Positions 7,135 to 14,196 of a stretch of DNA of 33,710 nucleotides are shown one piece after another. The translations under genes and the position numbers were made by a program. Below the pieces are notes generated by a model, which did not search any database, had not been told where the DNA came from, and saw only the letters and a program-made list of their open reading frames with translations. Within the stretch, counting starts at the first letter, position 1; every line of letters starts with the position of its first letter. Source of the DNA: Bacillus sp. MUM 116 (GTDB lineage Bacteria; Bacillota; Bacilli; Bacillales; Cytobacillaceae); contig NZ_MLYR01000067.1 of NCBI RefSeq assembly GCF_001866655.1, positions 1-33,710 of the forward strand. The letters are read 5' to 3'.

Positions 7135-8088
7135 TTAGAGACTACGATCATTTCCATTATCCGATAGAAAAGTCTTTAATGCTTGGCTGTTTTTCTCAAA
7201 ATCGATTTTCAAAACGGCCCCTACGTCTGCACGTTCATCTATATAAGAATTATTTACAGGTATTCTTAAAGTCTCCATCTTTTCAGAATTTCCGGTAATT
7301 AAACCTTTACCAATTGATAGCATGGTTCCTGTATCTACATTTGTATCTATATAAGGATCCGCCATTCCAAGTAACTTTGGAAGTTGAACAAGATTATGAA
7401 TAGAAACAGCTTGGTCCTTAATCTTTGTTAATGCTTCTTGCTGCCGTTCTACACGTCCAAAATCACTTAAGCGATCGTGGCGAAAACGTACATATCCTAA
7501 CAATTTCTTTCCATGCAAGACTTGTTTGCCCGGCTGTAGAGTCATACCAATCCCATAAGACATTTTATATGGGATGTCCACTTCTATTCCTTTTGGTGCC
7601 ACGATATCTACCATTTTCGAAAATCCATCAAAATCAACAACAGTATAATAATTAATATCAATGCCAAAGTTTTCTTTAATGGTTTGCCGAACGAGTTCAG
7701 GCCCTCCAAATGCAAAAGCAGCATTAATTTTTTGTTTTCCGTGACCTGGAATATCAACATATGTGTCCCTCATAATAGAAGCAAGTTTTAATTGATGAGA
7801 TTTTTGATTATAATGGGCAATCATTAACGTATCTGAACGTGCATGGTCTTCGCCTCTAGAATCGCTTCCAAGTAATAGAATATTAATTTCACCATATTGC
7901 GGCTCAGGGCCATTGAATGGGTTGAATATTTTCCCATCATTCTTATACTTACCATTGCTTGCCTCAGATAATCCTTCATTATATTGATAAATACAATAAA
8001 CAACCACCGTCAAAAATAATAAACTAACTATAAACAAAATATTTCTAAGCCATTTTCGTTTACTTTTCTTTTTTTCTCTTGTTTGCAT
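7135..8088 (-). CDS. LytR-CpsA-Psr (LCP) family cell-wall glycopolymer ligase
   Basis: 317 residues. The basic N-terminal tail and membrane helix (about 16-34) place the catalytic domain outside. LCP hallmarks are GSDSRGEDHARSDTLM (Asp76, Arg78, Arg84, Asp86), Arg107, the RFRHD motif (Arg201, Arg203, Asp205) and GRVERQQ (Arg212, Arg215); together these bind the pyrophosphate of the lipid-linked glycopolymer. The family attaches wall teichoic acid or other glycopolymers to peptidoglycan (TagT/U/V in B. subtilis). Which polymer is served here is unknown. A promoter-like repeated element lies upstream at 8113-8176. Confidence 0.9.
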   Translation of the reverse strand: MQTREKKKSKRKWLRNILFIVSLLFLTVVVYCIYQYNEGLSEASNGKYKNDGKIFNPFNGPEPQYGEINILLLGSDSRGEDHARSDTLMIAHYNQKSHQLKLASIMRDTYVDIPGHGKQKINAAFAFGGPELVRQTIKENFGIDINYYTVVDFDGFSKMVDIVAPKGIEVDIPYKMSYGIGMTLQPGKQVLHGKKLLGYVRFRHDRLSDFGRVERQQEALTKIKDQAVSIHNLVQLPKLLGMADPYIDTNVDTGTMLSIGKGLITGNSEKMETLRIPVNNSYIDERADVGAVLKIDFEKNSQALKTFLSDNGNDRSL

Positions 8089-8112
8089 CTTAAAGTATCA
8101 CCTGTCATTTAA

Positions 8113-8176
8113 ATTATAACCTTACCAAAAAGTCTATTCTTTCTAAATTTATGATTATAGCAGGTTCAAAAAGTCT
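8113..8176 (-). repeat. Duplicated promoter-like element upstream of the LCP gene
   Basis: Two 23-bp copies, 8113-8135 and 8154-8176, both read ATTATA-N7-CAAAAAGTCT on the plus strand. On the minus strand each gives AGACTTTTTG, then 7 bp, then TATAAT. The second -10 is 25 bp upstream of the LCP start. They look like tandem promoters or a local duplication. Confidence 0.4.
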
Positions 8177-8820
8177 CAATCTTTTAAAAGTAATTTGATA
8201 ACAATTTGCACCGCAATAACGTCGTCTAAATAGCCGATTGGAAATATGTAATCTGGGATAACATCTACTGGCAAAATAAAATATAGTAATGCACTTCCAA
8301 TTAAGGCAAGTTCCTTTGGAGACCCCTTCCTAAGACTAAATTTCTCGTACATATCCTTTAACTGACTAATAAATGGCCCTATTCTGCCTACTTTCCGGAG
8401 CTTCTCCTCAAAGCCATTAAGTATAGTTTCACGACCCTCTTCCGTTTTTGTATATTGCTCATAATTTGCCAAATGTTGTTCAACACTTGCAATTGTAAAT
8501 TTTTTATCATATAACTTAGATGATTCCAGAAGATTTTGAATGCTGTCTACAGACATATGAATATCTGATTGATACAATTCCTGCTTCAGTTCAATTGAAA
8601 AACCTGCAGCTGCAAAAAAATCAGTGATGGGAACATTAAGACATTCTGCAAACTTTTGTAAGTGCTCGGGACTTGCTTTCCGTTTACCATTTATGATTCT
8701 TGAAATCGTAGCCGGATCGATTTCAGTGAGTCTGCTAAGCCTCCGCATTGATAAGGACTGTTCCTTCAATAATTCTTTTAACAACAAACCTACATTATTT
8801 TCTTTAATGCCTTTAGACAT
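8176..8820 (-). CDS. XRE-family HTH regulator fused to a DUF1232 (YkvA) domain, copy 1
   Basis: 214 residues. Residues about 8-65 are a lambda-repressor-type HTH (SMRRLSRLTEIDPATISRII). A linker of about 75 residues follows. The C-terminal 60 residues are a DUF1232/YkvA domain with the hallmark LPVDVIPDYIFPIGYLDD inside a hydrophobic segment, which may attach the protein to the membrane. A longer frame exists from 8871, but GGAGGAATCGAA precedes ATG 8820. A close paralogue lies at 11452-12108. The promoter at 8900-8929 overlaps a dyad also found before that paralogue and before lemA, suggesting autoregulation. DUF1232 function is unknown. Confidence 0.82.
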   Translation of the reverse strand: MSKGIKENNVGLLLKELLKEQSLSMRRLSRLTEIDPATISRIINGKRKASPEHLQKFAECLNVPITDFFAAAGFSIELKQELYQSDIHMSVDSIQNLLESSKLYDKKFTIASVEQHLANYEQYTKTEEGRETILNGFEEKLRKVGRIGPFISQLKDMYEKFSLRKGSPKELALIGSALLYFILPVDVIPDYIFPIGYLDDVIAVQIVIKLLLKD

Positions 8821-8899
8821 TTCGATTCCTCCTTTCTTAATGAGGATGATCAAATTTGTCAAATTAAACAATTAAATTCACAAATTAGTGATTAGTAAA

Positions 8900-8929
8900 A
8901 TGATACTTTTTATATTGACGTTTTGTCAA
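8900..8929 (-). promoter_or_regulatory. Promoter of XRE-DUF1232 copy 1
   Basis: On the minus strand, TTGACA (8924-8929), 18-bp spacer, TATCAT (8900-8905). The -35 hexamer lies inside the dyad at 8914-8930, so a bound protein would block it. Confidence 0.65.
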
Positions 8930-8930
8930 C
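8914..8930. promoter_or_regulatory. Shared 17-bp operator, site 1
   Basis: ATTGACGTTTTGTCAAC on the plus strand (GTTGACAAAACGTCAAT on the minus) has TTGAC/GTCAA arms. It closely matches 10478-10494 and 11402-11418; consensus GTTGAYAAAAYRWCAAY. Confidence 0.6.
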
Positions 8931-8986
8931 AGTTTTATAGGGAAGAATTAGGTTTTGTTAAATAGATTGCCTATTTATCATCACAA

Positions 8987-9016
8987 AAGACCCATTGAAT
9001 AAAATCAATAGGTCTT
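8987..9016 (-). terminator. Terminator of the lemA-TPM operon
   Basis: On the minus strand, AAGACCTATTGA, a 6-nt loop and TCAATGGGTCTT form a 12-bp stem with one U-G pair, followed by TTTTGTG. It lies 70 bp after the TPM stop. Confidence 0.75.
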
Positions 9017-9086
9017 CCTTGTAAACATAAACTAATAAAGGGATTTTCATTTTAGGTTGTCTTTGAAATACGATCACTCTAGACTT

Positions 9087-9842
9087 CTACCAGCCTCGGC
9101 TGGCACCGCCTCCACCCGAGCTTCCGCCTCCGCCACCTCGGGAACCTCCTCCACCCCTTCTTGAGGAATTGGATAAGAGATTCAGAATCAAGAATGTAAA
9201 CGTTCCGCCAAAAAATTTAAAATCTAATGTAATTAAAATGATCGTACCAATAGCGATTAAAATTAAAGTAAAAGTACTAAGGGGGGACTTGGCAGCTGTT
9301 GGTTTCTTCAAGGTAACGGTATTTCCATCAGCAACCTTGTATTCCTTTAACACCTCGTTATACACGGCTTTATACGTGTTGACGATTGCTGCTCCAGTGT
9401 CTCCCGCTTTTAAAAAAGGAATTGCATAAGTATCGAGAATACTGCCTGACTTCACATCTGTTACTGCTCCTTCAAGCCCATAACCGATTTCCAATCGTAT
9501 TTTTTTCTCTTTTAATGATACAACAATCAAAATACCGTTATTCTTATTCTTTTGACCGAGACCATATTTTCTAAATGCCGCGTTAGAAAAACTTGCGATA
9601 TCATTTCCATTTAAACTATTTACAGTTAAAACGCCTATTTGCGCAGTAGTTAAGTCTTCTAGCTTCCTGCCAAGGGTTAAAAGCTGCGCTTTTTCATCCT
9701 CGCTCAATACATTGGCATGGTCTTGAACATAAATGTCTCCTACTCTGGCAGGAACATTAACTTCCGCTTTAGCTGCTATACTAAATTGGAATAAAAAAAC
9801 GAATAGGAAGACCAATGAGACAATGCGTCTCATTGGTCTCAT
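9087..9842 (-). CDS. TPM-domain membrane protein with glycine-rich tail
   Basis: 251 residues. It has a signal peptide (about 1-27), a TPM domain (about 33-150, with QIGVLTVNSLNGNDI and IRLEIGYGLEGAVTD), a hydrophobic segment (about 190-225) and a C-terminal tail of about 24 residues that is mostly Gly, Ser and Arg, ending SRGW. This is the YgcG / B. subtilis YdjH-like architecture. The start ATG 9842 overlaps the lemA stop (ATGA) and has GGAGGG 8 nt upstream, so translation is coupled to lemA. A perfect hairpin sits at codons 2-11. TPM-LemA pairs are common; roles in membrane stress are proposed, not proven. Confidence 0.85.
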   Translation of the reverse strand: MRPMRRIVSLVFLFVFLFQFSIAAKAEVNVPARVGDIYVQDHANVLSEDEKAQLLTLGRKLEDLTTAQIGVLTVNSLNGNDIASFSNAAFRKYGLGQKNKNNGILIVVSLKEKKIRLEIGYGLEGAVTDVKSGSILDTYAIPFLKAGDTGAAIVNTYKAVYNEVLKEYKVADGNTVTLKKPTAAKSPLSTFTLILIAIGTIILITLDFKFFGGTFTFLILNLLSNSSRRGGGGSRGGGGGSSGGGGASRGW

Positions 9843-9846
9843 TGGT
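9810..9846 (-). repeat. Hairpin and overlapping repeat at the TPM start codon
   Basis: GACCAATGAGAC (9810-9821), 5-nt loop, GTCTCATTGGTC (9827-9838): a perfect 12-bp inverted repeat covering codons 2-11 of the TPM gene. TCTCATTGGT is repeated at 9837-9846 over the start codon, so the left arm could pair with either copy. Confidence 0.6.
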
Positions 9847-10411
9847 TATTCCCTCCAAAATCTACATTTGGTACAACTTTATCTTTTTCATCTACTTGGT
9901 AATAGTCTTTCTTCTCAAATCCAAACATTCTGGCAAGTATCACACCAGGGAATTTTTTAATTTTTTGATTATAGATTGTCACCGAATCATTATAATCTTT
10001 ACGCGCTACAGAAATTCGGTTTTCGGTTCCTTCCAGTTCATCCATTAATGCTTTGAAGTTTTCATTAGCCTTTAAATTAGGGTAATTTTCAGCAACAACT
10101 AATAATCTGCTTAAAGCTCCCGTTAATTGAGTATCCGCTTTCGCCTTATCTGCAGGAGTTTTTGCCCCCGCTAATTGAGCACGAGCACTTGTGACAGAAT
10201 CAATAACTGCTTTTTCATGCGCAGCATAGCCTTTAACAGTGTTGACCAAATTGGGAATTAAATCGGCACGCCGTTTTAATTGATTGTCTATTTGTGACCA
10301 TTTATTATTTACAATTTCTTGTTCCGTTACAAAACCATTGTAACTGCTCACTAGATAGAATGCCACGACAACAATGATACCAATCGTAAGCAAGAGTCCT
10401 TTCTTTTTCAT
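9839..10411 (-). CDS. lemA: LemA family protein
   Basis: 190 residues. It has an N-terminal membrane helix (about 7-24) and then the LemA domain with NKWSQIDNQLKRRADLIPNL (about 37-56) and NTVKGYAAHEK. The remainder is helical, coiled-coil-like. LemA proteins are membrane-anchored with the helical domain typically outside. The start ATG 10411 is preceded by AAGGAAGTG. It is the first gene of a two-gene operon with TPM (4-nt overlap). A 17-bp dyad shared with the flanking XRE-DUF1232 genes lies 67 bp upstream, suggesting these regulators control it. Molecular function is unknown. Confidence 0.9.
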   Translation of the reverse strand: MKKKGLLLTIGIIVVVAFYLVSSYNGFVTEQEIVNNKWSQIDNQLKRRADLIPNLVNTVKGYAAHEKAVIDSVTSARAQLAGAKTPADKAKADTQLTGALSRLLVVAENYPNLKANENFKALMDELEGTENRISVARKDYNDSVTIYNQKIKKFPGVILARMFGFEKKDYYQVDEKDKVVPNVDFGGNNQ

Positions 10412-10477
10412 CGTAAGTCACTTCCTTTTAAAAAAAATAATTTTATTAAACTTTAATATTTATGACTAAACGATACT

Positions 10478-10494
10478 GTTGTTATTTTATCAAC
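10478..10494. promoter_or_regulatory. Shared 17-bp operator, site 3 (upstream of lemA)
   Basis: GTTGTTATTTTATCAAC (minus strand GTTGATAAAATAACAAC). Its first 11 bases on the minus strand are identical to site 2 at 11402-11418. GTTG/CAAC arms. It is 67 bp upstream of lemA. Confidence 0.5.
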
Positions 10495-10696
10495 AATATC
10501 GCCAATTTATGATGTTTTTATAAAATTGAAAAGGCTTTTTAACTATCAAAATACAAAACAAAAAAAGCATTTGTCCATGATAGTTGCTGAGGTTAATGAA
10601 CAATTGCCCTTTTATATATGAGTTTATCATCTCTTTTTAGCATACTGCCCTGCTTTTTATCGTAAAATATAGAAATAGCAAATTTCCACTCCTAAA

Positions 10697-11329
10697 CTAG
10701 AAAAATGCTGTAAACGCTATAACTAATATAATTATACCGCTTATTATGGTTCCAAATTGACCTACAGTAAATGAACCAATCCGAATATCGGCTAATTTAG
10801 ATCCTAAATTCACACCCGCCCACACACTGACGATACTTCCTATTGCAGCTGTTAAGGAAATTGCAAGCGGTGAAAGACCAAGTAAACCTGCACCGAGTCC
10901 ATTGGTAAGTGCATTCGCTGATAATGCAATGCCAAGAATGATCGCCTCTCCCCAGCCAATTTCGCCTGACTTATCGACATCTGCAGCCTCTGGATTTCTT
11001 AGTATCCCTTCAATACTTTTAGACTGTTGATCATGCTCAGTATTCATTTTTGAAGCTGCTTTTTTACGCGGAACTGCCAATAAAATGATACGAATACCTA
11101 TAATAAATAGTAAGACCGCTCCAAAAATCACTGGGAGCATTCCGGGAAGAATCTTTGAGAGCCATAGTCCAAATGATATTCCTGCAATACTCATGAGAAA
11201 ACAAATAATCCCAATCAAAATATTCGGGCCTAAACGAATTTGTATCTTACGAATACCATAAGAAATTCCTACTCCTAAATTATCTATACTTGAGGAAACA
11301 GCAAATGCCAAAATAATAAGCCACGCCAA
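10697..11329 (-). CDS. YtaF-like membrane protein (MntP/YtaF family)
   Basis: About 210 residues with six predicted membrane helices in two sets of three. The halves are joined by a soluble loop holding an EF-hand-like DVDKSGEIGWGE (about residues 117-128). This matches sporulation membrane protein YtaF, related to MntP-type manganese efflux pumps. Two starts are possible: GTG 11338 overlaps GGAG, while TTG 11329 has GGAG 8 nt upstream, so TTG is preferred. It diverges from XRE-DUF1232 copy 2, and the dyad at 11402-11418 lies in the shared gap. Substrate and sporulation role are not shown by the sequence; ytaF is elsewhere in B. subtilis, so this may be a second copy. Confidence 0.75.
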   Translation of the reverse strand: MAWLIILAFAVSSSIDNLGVGISYGIRKIQIRLGPNILIGIICFLMSIAGISFGLWLSKILPGMLPVIFGAVLLFIIGIRIILLAVPRKKAASKMNTEHDQQSKSIEGILRNPEAADVDKSGEIGWGEAIILGIALSANALTNGLGAGLLGLSPLAISLTAAIGSIVSVWAGVNLGSKLADIRIGSFTVGQFGTIISGIIILVIAFTAFF

Positions 11330-11401
11330 TGTAAACACTCCTTTTATTTTTTTACATTGTATTGACCGAATTGACTAAAAGTGCCTGTTCATTTCAATAA
11401 T

Positions 11402-11418
11402 GTTGATAAAATGTCAAC
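11402..11418. promoter_or_regulatory. Shared 17-bp operator, site 2
   Basis: GTTGATAAAATGTCAAC with GTTGA/TCAAC arms, 34 bp upstream of XRE-DUF1232 copy 2 and 73 bp from the YtaF-like start, so it could act on both divergent genes. Confidence 0.6.
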
Positions 11419-11451
11419 ACTTTATGAATTCTTTGCAAAGGAGTGGTTTTG

Positions 11452-12108
11452 ATGACAATGGAAAATGAAAAACAACACCTAGGAATTCTGATAAAATCAT
11501 TATTAAAGGAGCGTTCGCTTTCGATGAGAAAGCTGAGTAATCTAACCGGAATTGATACGGCAACCATTTCGCGAATCGTAAATAATAAACAAAAGGCAAC
11601 GCTCTCACATCTTCAATTGTTTGCACAACACTTAGGGATTCCAGTTGCAAAATTACTTCAGTCTGCGGGGTACAAAATTGATACAAATGAACAGAACACT
11701 TCACCTGATATTTTTAATTCCCTTAATTCCATACAAGAAATTCTTGTCTCTTCCAATCTTTTAAACGATCAATTCAATATAGAGCATATTTATCAGGAAT
11801 TGGCCAAGTATGAACAATTTGCCCTGACGAAAGAAGGAGAGCAGAAGATATTTGAGGAGTTTGAGACAAAGGTGGAGCAAGTTAGGGGAGCTGGCCCCTT
11901 TATTAATGAATTGAATAAAATGTACAAGAGTTTCAGTGAGGAAAATGTTCTAACAGAAAAGCGCAAAATACTCGGCAGTGTGCTTTTATATTTTATTTTA
12001 TCCACAGATATTATCCCTGATTATGTATTTCCATTTGGTTATTTGGACGATTGCCTAGCTGTTCAAATTGGCTTAGAGCGACTTGCAAAATTTGAAGACA
12101 CCAATTAG
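11452..12108 (+). CDS. XRE-family HTH regulator fused to a DUF1232 (YkvA) domain, copy 2
   Basis: 218 residues, clearly paralogous to the gene at 8176-8820. The HTH has SMRKLSNLTGIDTATISRIV (about 24-43). A linker follows, and the C-terminal DUF1232 core reads LSTDIIPDYVFPFGYLDD. The proteins align along their whole length, including GPFI-ELNKMY in the linker. A GTG at 11443 is in frame, but AGGAG lies 8 nt before ATG 11452. It is divergent from the YtaF-like gene and carries its own copy of the shared dyad. Likely a DNA-binding regulator with a membrane-seeking C-terminus; ligand and targets are unknown. Confidence 0.82.
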   Translation: MTMENEKQHLGILIKSLLKERSLSMRKLSNLTGIDTATISRIVNNKQKATLSHLQLFAQHLGIPVAKLLQSAGYKIDTNEQNTSPDIFNSLNSIQEILVSSNLLNDQFNIEHIYQELAKYEQFALTKEGEQKIFEEFETKVEQVRGAGPFINELNKMYKSFSEENVLTEKRKILGSVLLYFILSTDIIPDYVFPFGYLDDCLAVQIGLERLAKFEDTN

Positions 12109-12180
12109 AGAACCTGATCACAGTGAATTAACACTTGACCTTTATAAAGTCAGCTCGAAAAAACACACAATATAAGAGAG

Positions 12181-12222
12181 GAGCCTACCCTGTTCTTTCA
12201 CAAAGAGTGGGCAGGCTATTTT
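12181..12222. terminator. Terminator between XRE-DUF1232 copy 2 and mgtE
   Basis: AGCCTACCC (12182-12190) and GGGCAGGCT (12209-12217) pair with one A/C mismatch; inside is CTTT/AAAG; then ATTTT. It lies between convergent genes. Confidence 0.6.
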
Positions 12223-12231
12223 AACTGCTTG

Positions 12232-13575
12232 CTAAAGATGAAGGATTATCTTTGCCATAGTAAAATAAATAATTAGACCCGTTCCATCGACTAAAGTCGT
12301 AATAAAAGGACCTGAAACAACTGCAGGATCAATTTTCAACTTATGCAAAATCATCGGTAAAATGGCTGCCACCATCGACGCCCAAATGACAATAAATAAA
12401 GCGGAAATGGCTACCACTAAGGCAGTATTCATATTGACACCAAGAAAAAATGCCCGTATTAGCGCAAAGGCTCCCATCGATATTCCCAAAAACAATCCAG
12501 TTGTTACTTCCTTTCTAAACACTTTGAACATATCCTTAAATTGTATTTCTCCAACAGCTAAGGCACGAACTAATGTTGTCACCGTTTGTGACCCTGTATT
12601 ACCACCTGTTCCAATAAGCAAAGGCACAAAAAACGCTAAAGCAATTTGTTCCGAAAGAGTATTTTCATAATGTCGGAGCACGGAACCTGTATATGCTTCA
12701 GCAACAAATAAGATTAACAGCCAACCGATTCTTTTCCTAAAAAGATTCCAAAAGGAATTTTTAAAGTACGGTTCATCTAAAGGCTGGCTTCCCCCAAGCT
12801 TTTGAAAATCTTCTGTAACTTCTTCATGTATAACATCAATCAAATCATCAACGGTGAGAATACCAATCATTCGGTGATGATGGGCCACTACCGGTATCGC
12901 CACAAGATCGTATTTCGATAAAATATTAGCAGCTTCCTGTTGATCGACATCAACAGAAACTGATATAACGTCTCCTTGAACAATTTCTTCTAATATTGTC
13001 CCCGTTTTTGCTAAAATAATTTCCTTTAATGAGACAACACCAACAAGTTCTCCCCTGCCCCCTAACACGTAAAGATAAGAAACAATTTCCGCTTCATTGC
13101 CAACTTTTCTAATATGTTGCAATGCTTGGTCAACCGTCCAATTTATACGCACAGCAATATAATCGACGTTAGCTAATCGTCCTGCAGTATTCGGCTTATA
13201 ATTCATTAGAGTATTAATTTTTTCCCGATAATCGTCAGGTAAAAACCCCATCAATTTTTTTGCCTGATTCGGGTGAATGGCTAGAAATAAATTAACTATA
13301 GTATCACTAGACATTTCATTCAAAATCTCAGAGGTTAAATGATCCTTTATTCGATGCAATATCTTATACTGCAATTCCGGCTCTAAATACTCTAGAATTT
13401 CCGCCCCTACTGGAATAGGGACTAAGGAAATGAACAATAATTGTTCCTCTCGTTCTAATTCACTTAGCATTGCAGCAATATCAAAATGCTGAAAATGTGA
13501 TACGAAATCATTTAAAAGTTCTTGATTTTTTTCCAGTAGAATCGTTTTCATTTCTTGAATCATGTTTTGTTCCAT
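12232..13575 (-). CDS. mgtE: Magnesium transporter MgtE
   Basis: 447 residues from ATG 13575; an in-frame ATG at 13599 lacks a ribosome binding site, while GGGGG lies 8 nt before 13575. Domain order is the MgtE N domain (about 25-125), two CBS domains (about 130-250, with VVSLKEIILA and VDDLIDVIHEE), then five membrane helices with the signature PLLIGTGGNTGSQTVTTLVRALAVGE. MgtE is a Mg2+ channel gated by Mg2+ bound to its cytosolic domains. Expression is expected to be under the M-box riboswitch upstream. A 29-codon open frame with a perfect Shine-Dalgarno lies between riboswitch and gene. Confidence 0.94.
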   Translation of the reverse strand: MEQNMIQEMKTILLEKNQELLNDFVSHFQHFDIAAMLSELEREEQLLFISLVPIPVGAEILEYLEPELQYKILHRIKDHLTSEILNEMSSDTIVNLFLAIHPNQAKKLMGFLPDDYREKINTLMNYKPNTAGRLANVDYIAVRINWTVDQALQHIRKVGNEAEIVSYLYVLGGRGELVGVVSLKEIILAKTGTILEEIVQGDVISVSVDVDQQEAANILSKYDLVAIPVVAHHHRMIGILTVDDLIDVIHEEVTEDFQKLGGSQPLDEPYFKNSFWNLFRKRIGWLLILFVAEAYTGSVLRHYENTLSEQIALAFFVPLLIGTGGNTGSQTVTTLVRALAVGEIQFKDMFKVFRKEVTTGLFLGISMGAFALIRAFFLGVNMNTALVVAISALFIVIWASMVAAILPMILHKLKIDPAVVSGPFITTLVDGTGLIIYFTMAKIILHL

Positions 13576-13626
13576 CAGATTTACCCCCAATTCGTTCATT
13601 CAGAAGGGCTAAAAGGATTTATTTTT

Positions 13627-13716
13627 TCAGTGAAATCGATAGACAAAGTCTGAAAATCCCCCATAGTCCCTATATATGCTTTTATCAATATCATTTGTAT
13701 CAGATCCTTCGTCCAT
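13627..13716 (-). CDS. Putative 29-residue leader peptide upstream of mgtE
   Basis: ATG 13716 is preceded 7 nt upstream by AGGAGGTGAT, a full match to the anti-Shine-Dalgarno and far stronger than mgtE's own site. The peptide begins MDEGSDTNDIDKSI and ends FVYRFH; 7 of 29 residues are Asp or Glu, clustered at the N-terminus. It lies on the mgtE transcript, after the M-box terminator and 51 bp before the preferred mgtE start. It is in frame with mgtE but separated by three in-frame stops. No family is recognised. It could be a regulatory leader peptide, a small protein, or a chance frame. Confidence 0.5.
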   Translation of the reverse strand: MDEGSDTNDIDKSIYRDYGGFSDFVYRFH

Positions 13717-13773
13717 CGAAATCACCTCCTAAATATTTATAAAAATAGTTTGCACATAATTGTTGATAAAACA

Positions 13774-13819
13774 AAAAATAGCCTTTATTTCTCAACAAGA
13801 AGAAATAAAGGCTATTTTT
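13774..13819 (-). terminator. M-box riboswitch terminator
   Basis: AAAAATAGCCTTTATTTCT (13774-13792) and AGAAATAAAGGCTATTTTT (13801-13819) form a perfect 19-bp stem. On the minus strand it ends in a T-run (TTTTTTGTTTT), between the M-box and mgtE. Confidence 0.88.
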
Positions 13820-13854
13820 GCACACACAAAAATACCATCAATACTGATCAAAAA

Positions 13855-14031
13855 AAAATCAGCCCGATATGGCCTCCACAGTTCCCTCGTTGAGCTTTAG
13901 CACTGTATAGCATAGGTACAAATACCAGCTACATTAAAAAAGACCTTTTCCGATCTTTCCTGTTGACCCATTGGCGTCTCTCGACATTTTTGGGCAGCAG
14001 CATTTCTCTATACAGGAGCCTCACCTAACAG
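13855..14031 (-). promoter_or_regulatory. M-box (ykoK leader) Mg2+ riboswitch
   Basis: Read on the minus strand, the conserved M-box blocks appear in order: GTTAGGTGAGGCTCCT, ATGCTGCTGCCC, AATGTCGAGAGACGCCAATG, GGGTCAACAGG, and TATACAGTGCTAAAGCTC. Together with the terminator downstream this occupies most of the 480-bp gap between the small ORF and namA. Known M-boxes fold when Mg2+ is plentiful and cause termination, so mgtE should be on when Mg2+ is low. Confidence 0.95.
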
Positions 14032-14059
14032 AATAAAAAGAGTATATTCAACCACATAC

Positions 14060-14088
14060 AATATATGCACGATTTAAAAATATGTCAA
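14060..14088 (-). promoter_or_regulatory. Promoter of the M-box/mgtE transcript
   Basis: On the minus strand, TTGACA (14083-14088), 17-bp spacer, TATATT (14060-14065), about 22 bp before the M-box begins. Confidence 0.8.
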
Positions 14089-14128
14089 TGAAAAATTAAC
14101 ACTAACAGAATTAAGGTAAGTGCAGAAT

Positions 14129-14158
14129 TTTTCAAAAAAATCCGGTGTTTGGTATACT
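14129..14158 (+). promoter_or_regulatory. Candidate promoter of namA
   Basis: An extended -10, TGGTATACT (TATACT at 14153-14158), with a weak -35 TTTCAA (14129-14134) 18 bp upstream. 38 bp before the namA start. Confidence 0.55.
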
Positions 14159-14196
14159 ATAAAAAGTTTAGATAATCGAAATGGAGGAATTCTAGT

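Noticed and set aside
13762..13772. GTTGATAAAAC, matching half of the XRE-DUF1232 operator
   Set aside because: The second arm is missing and it adjoins the M-box terminator, downstream of the promoter; probably chance.
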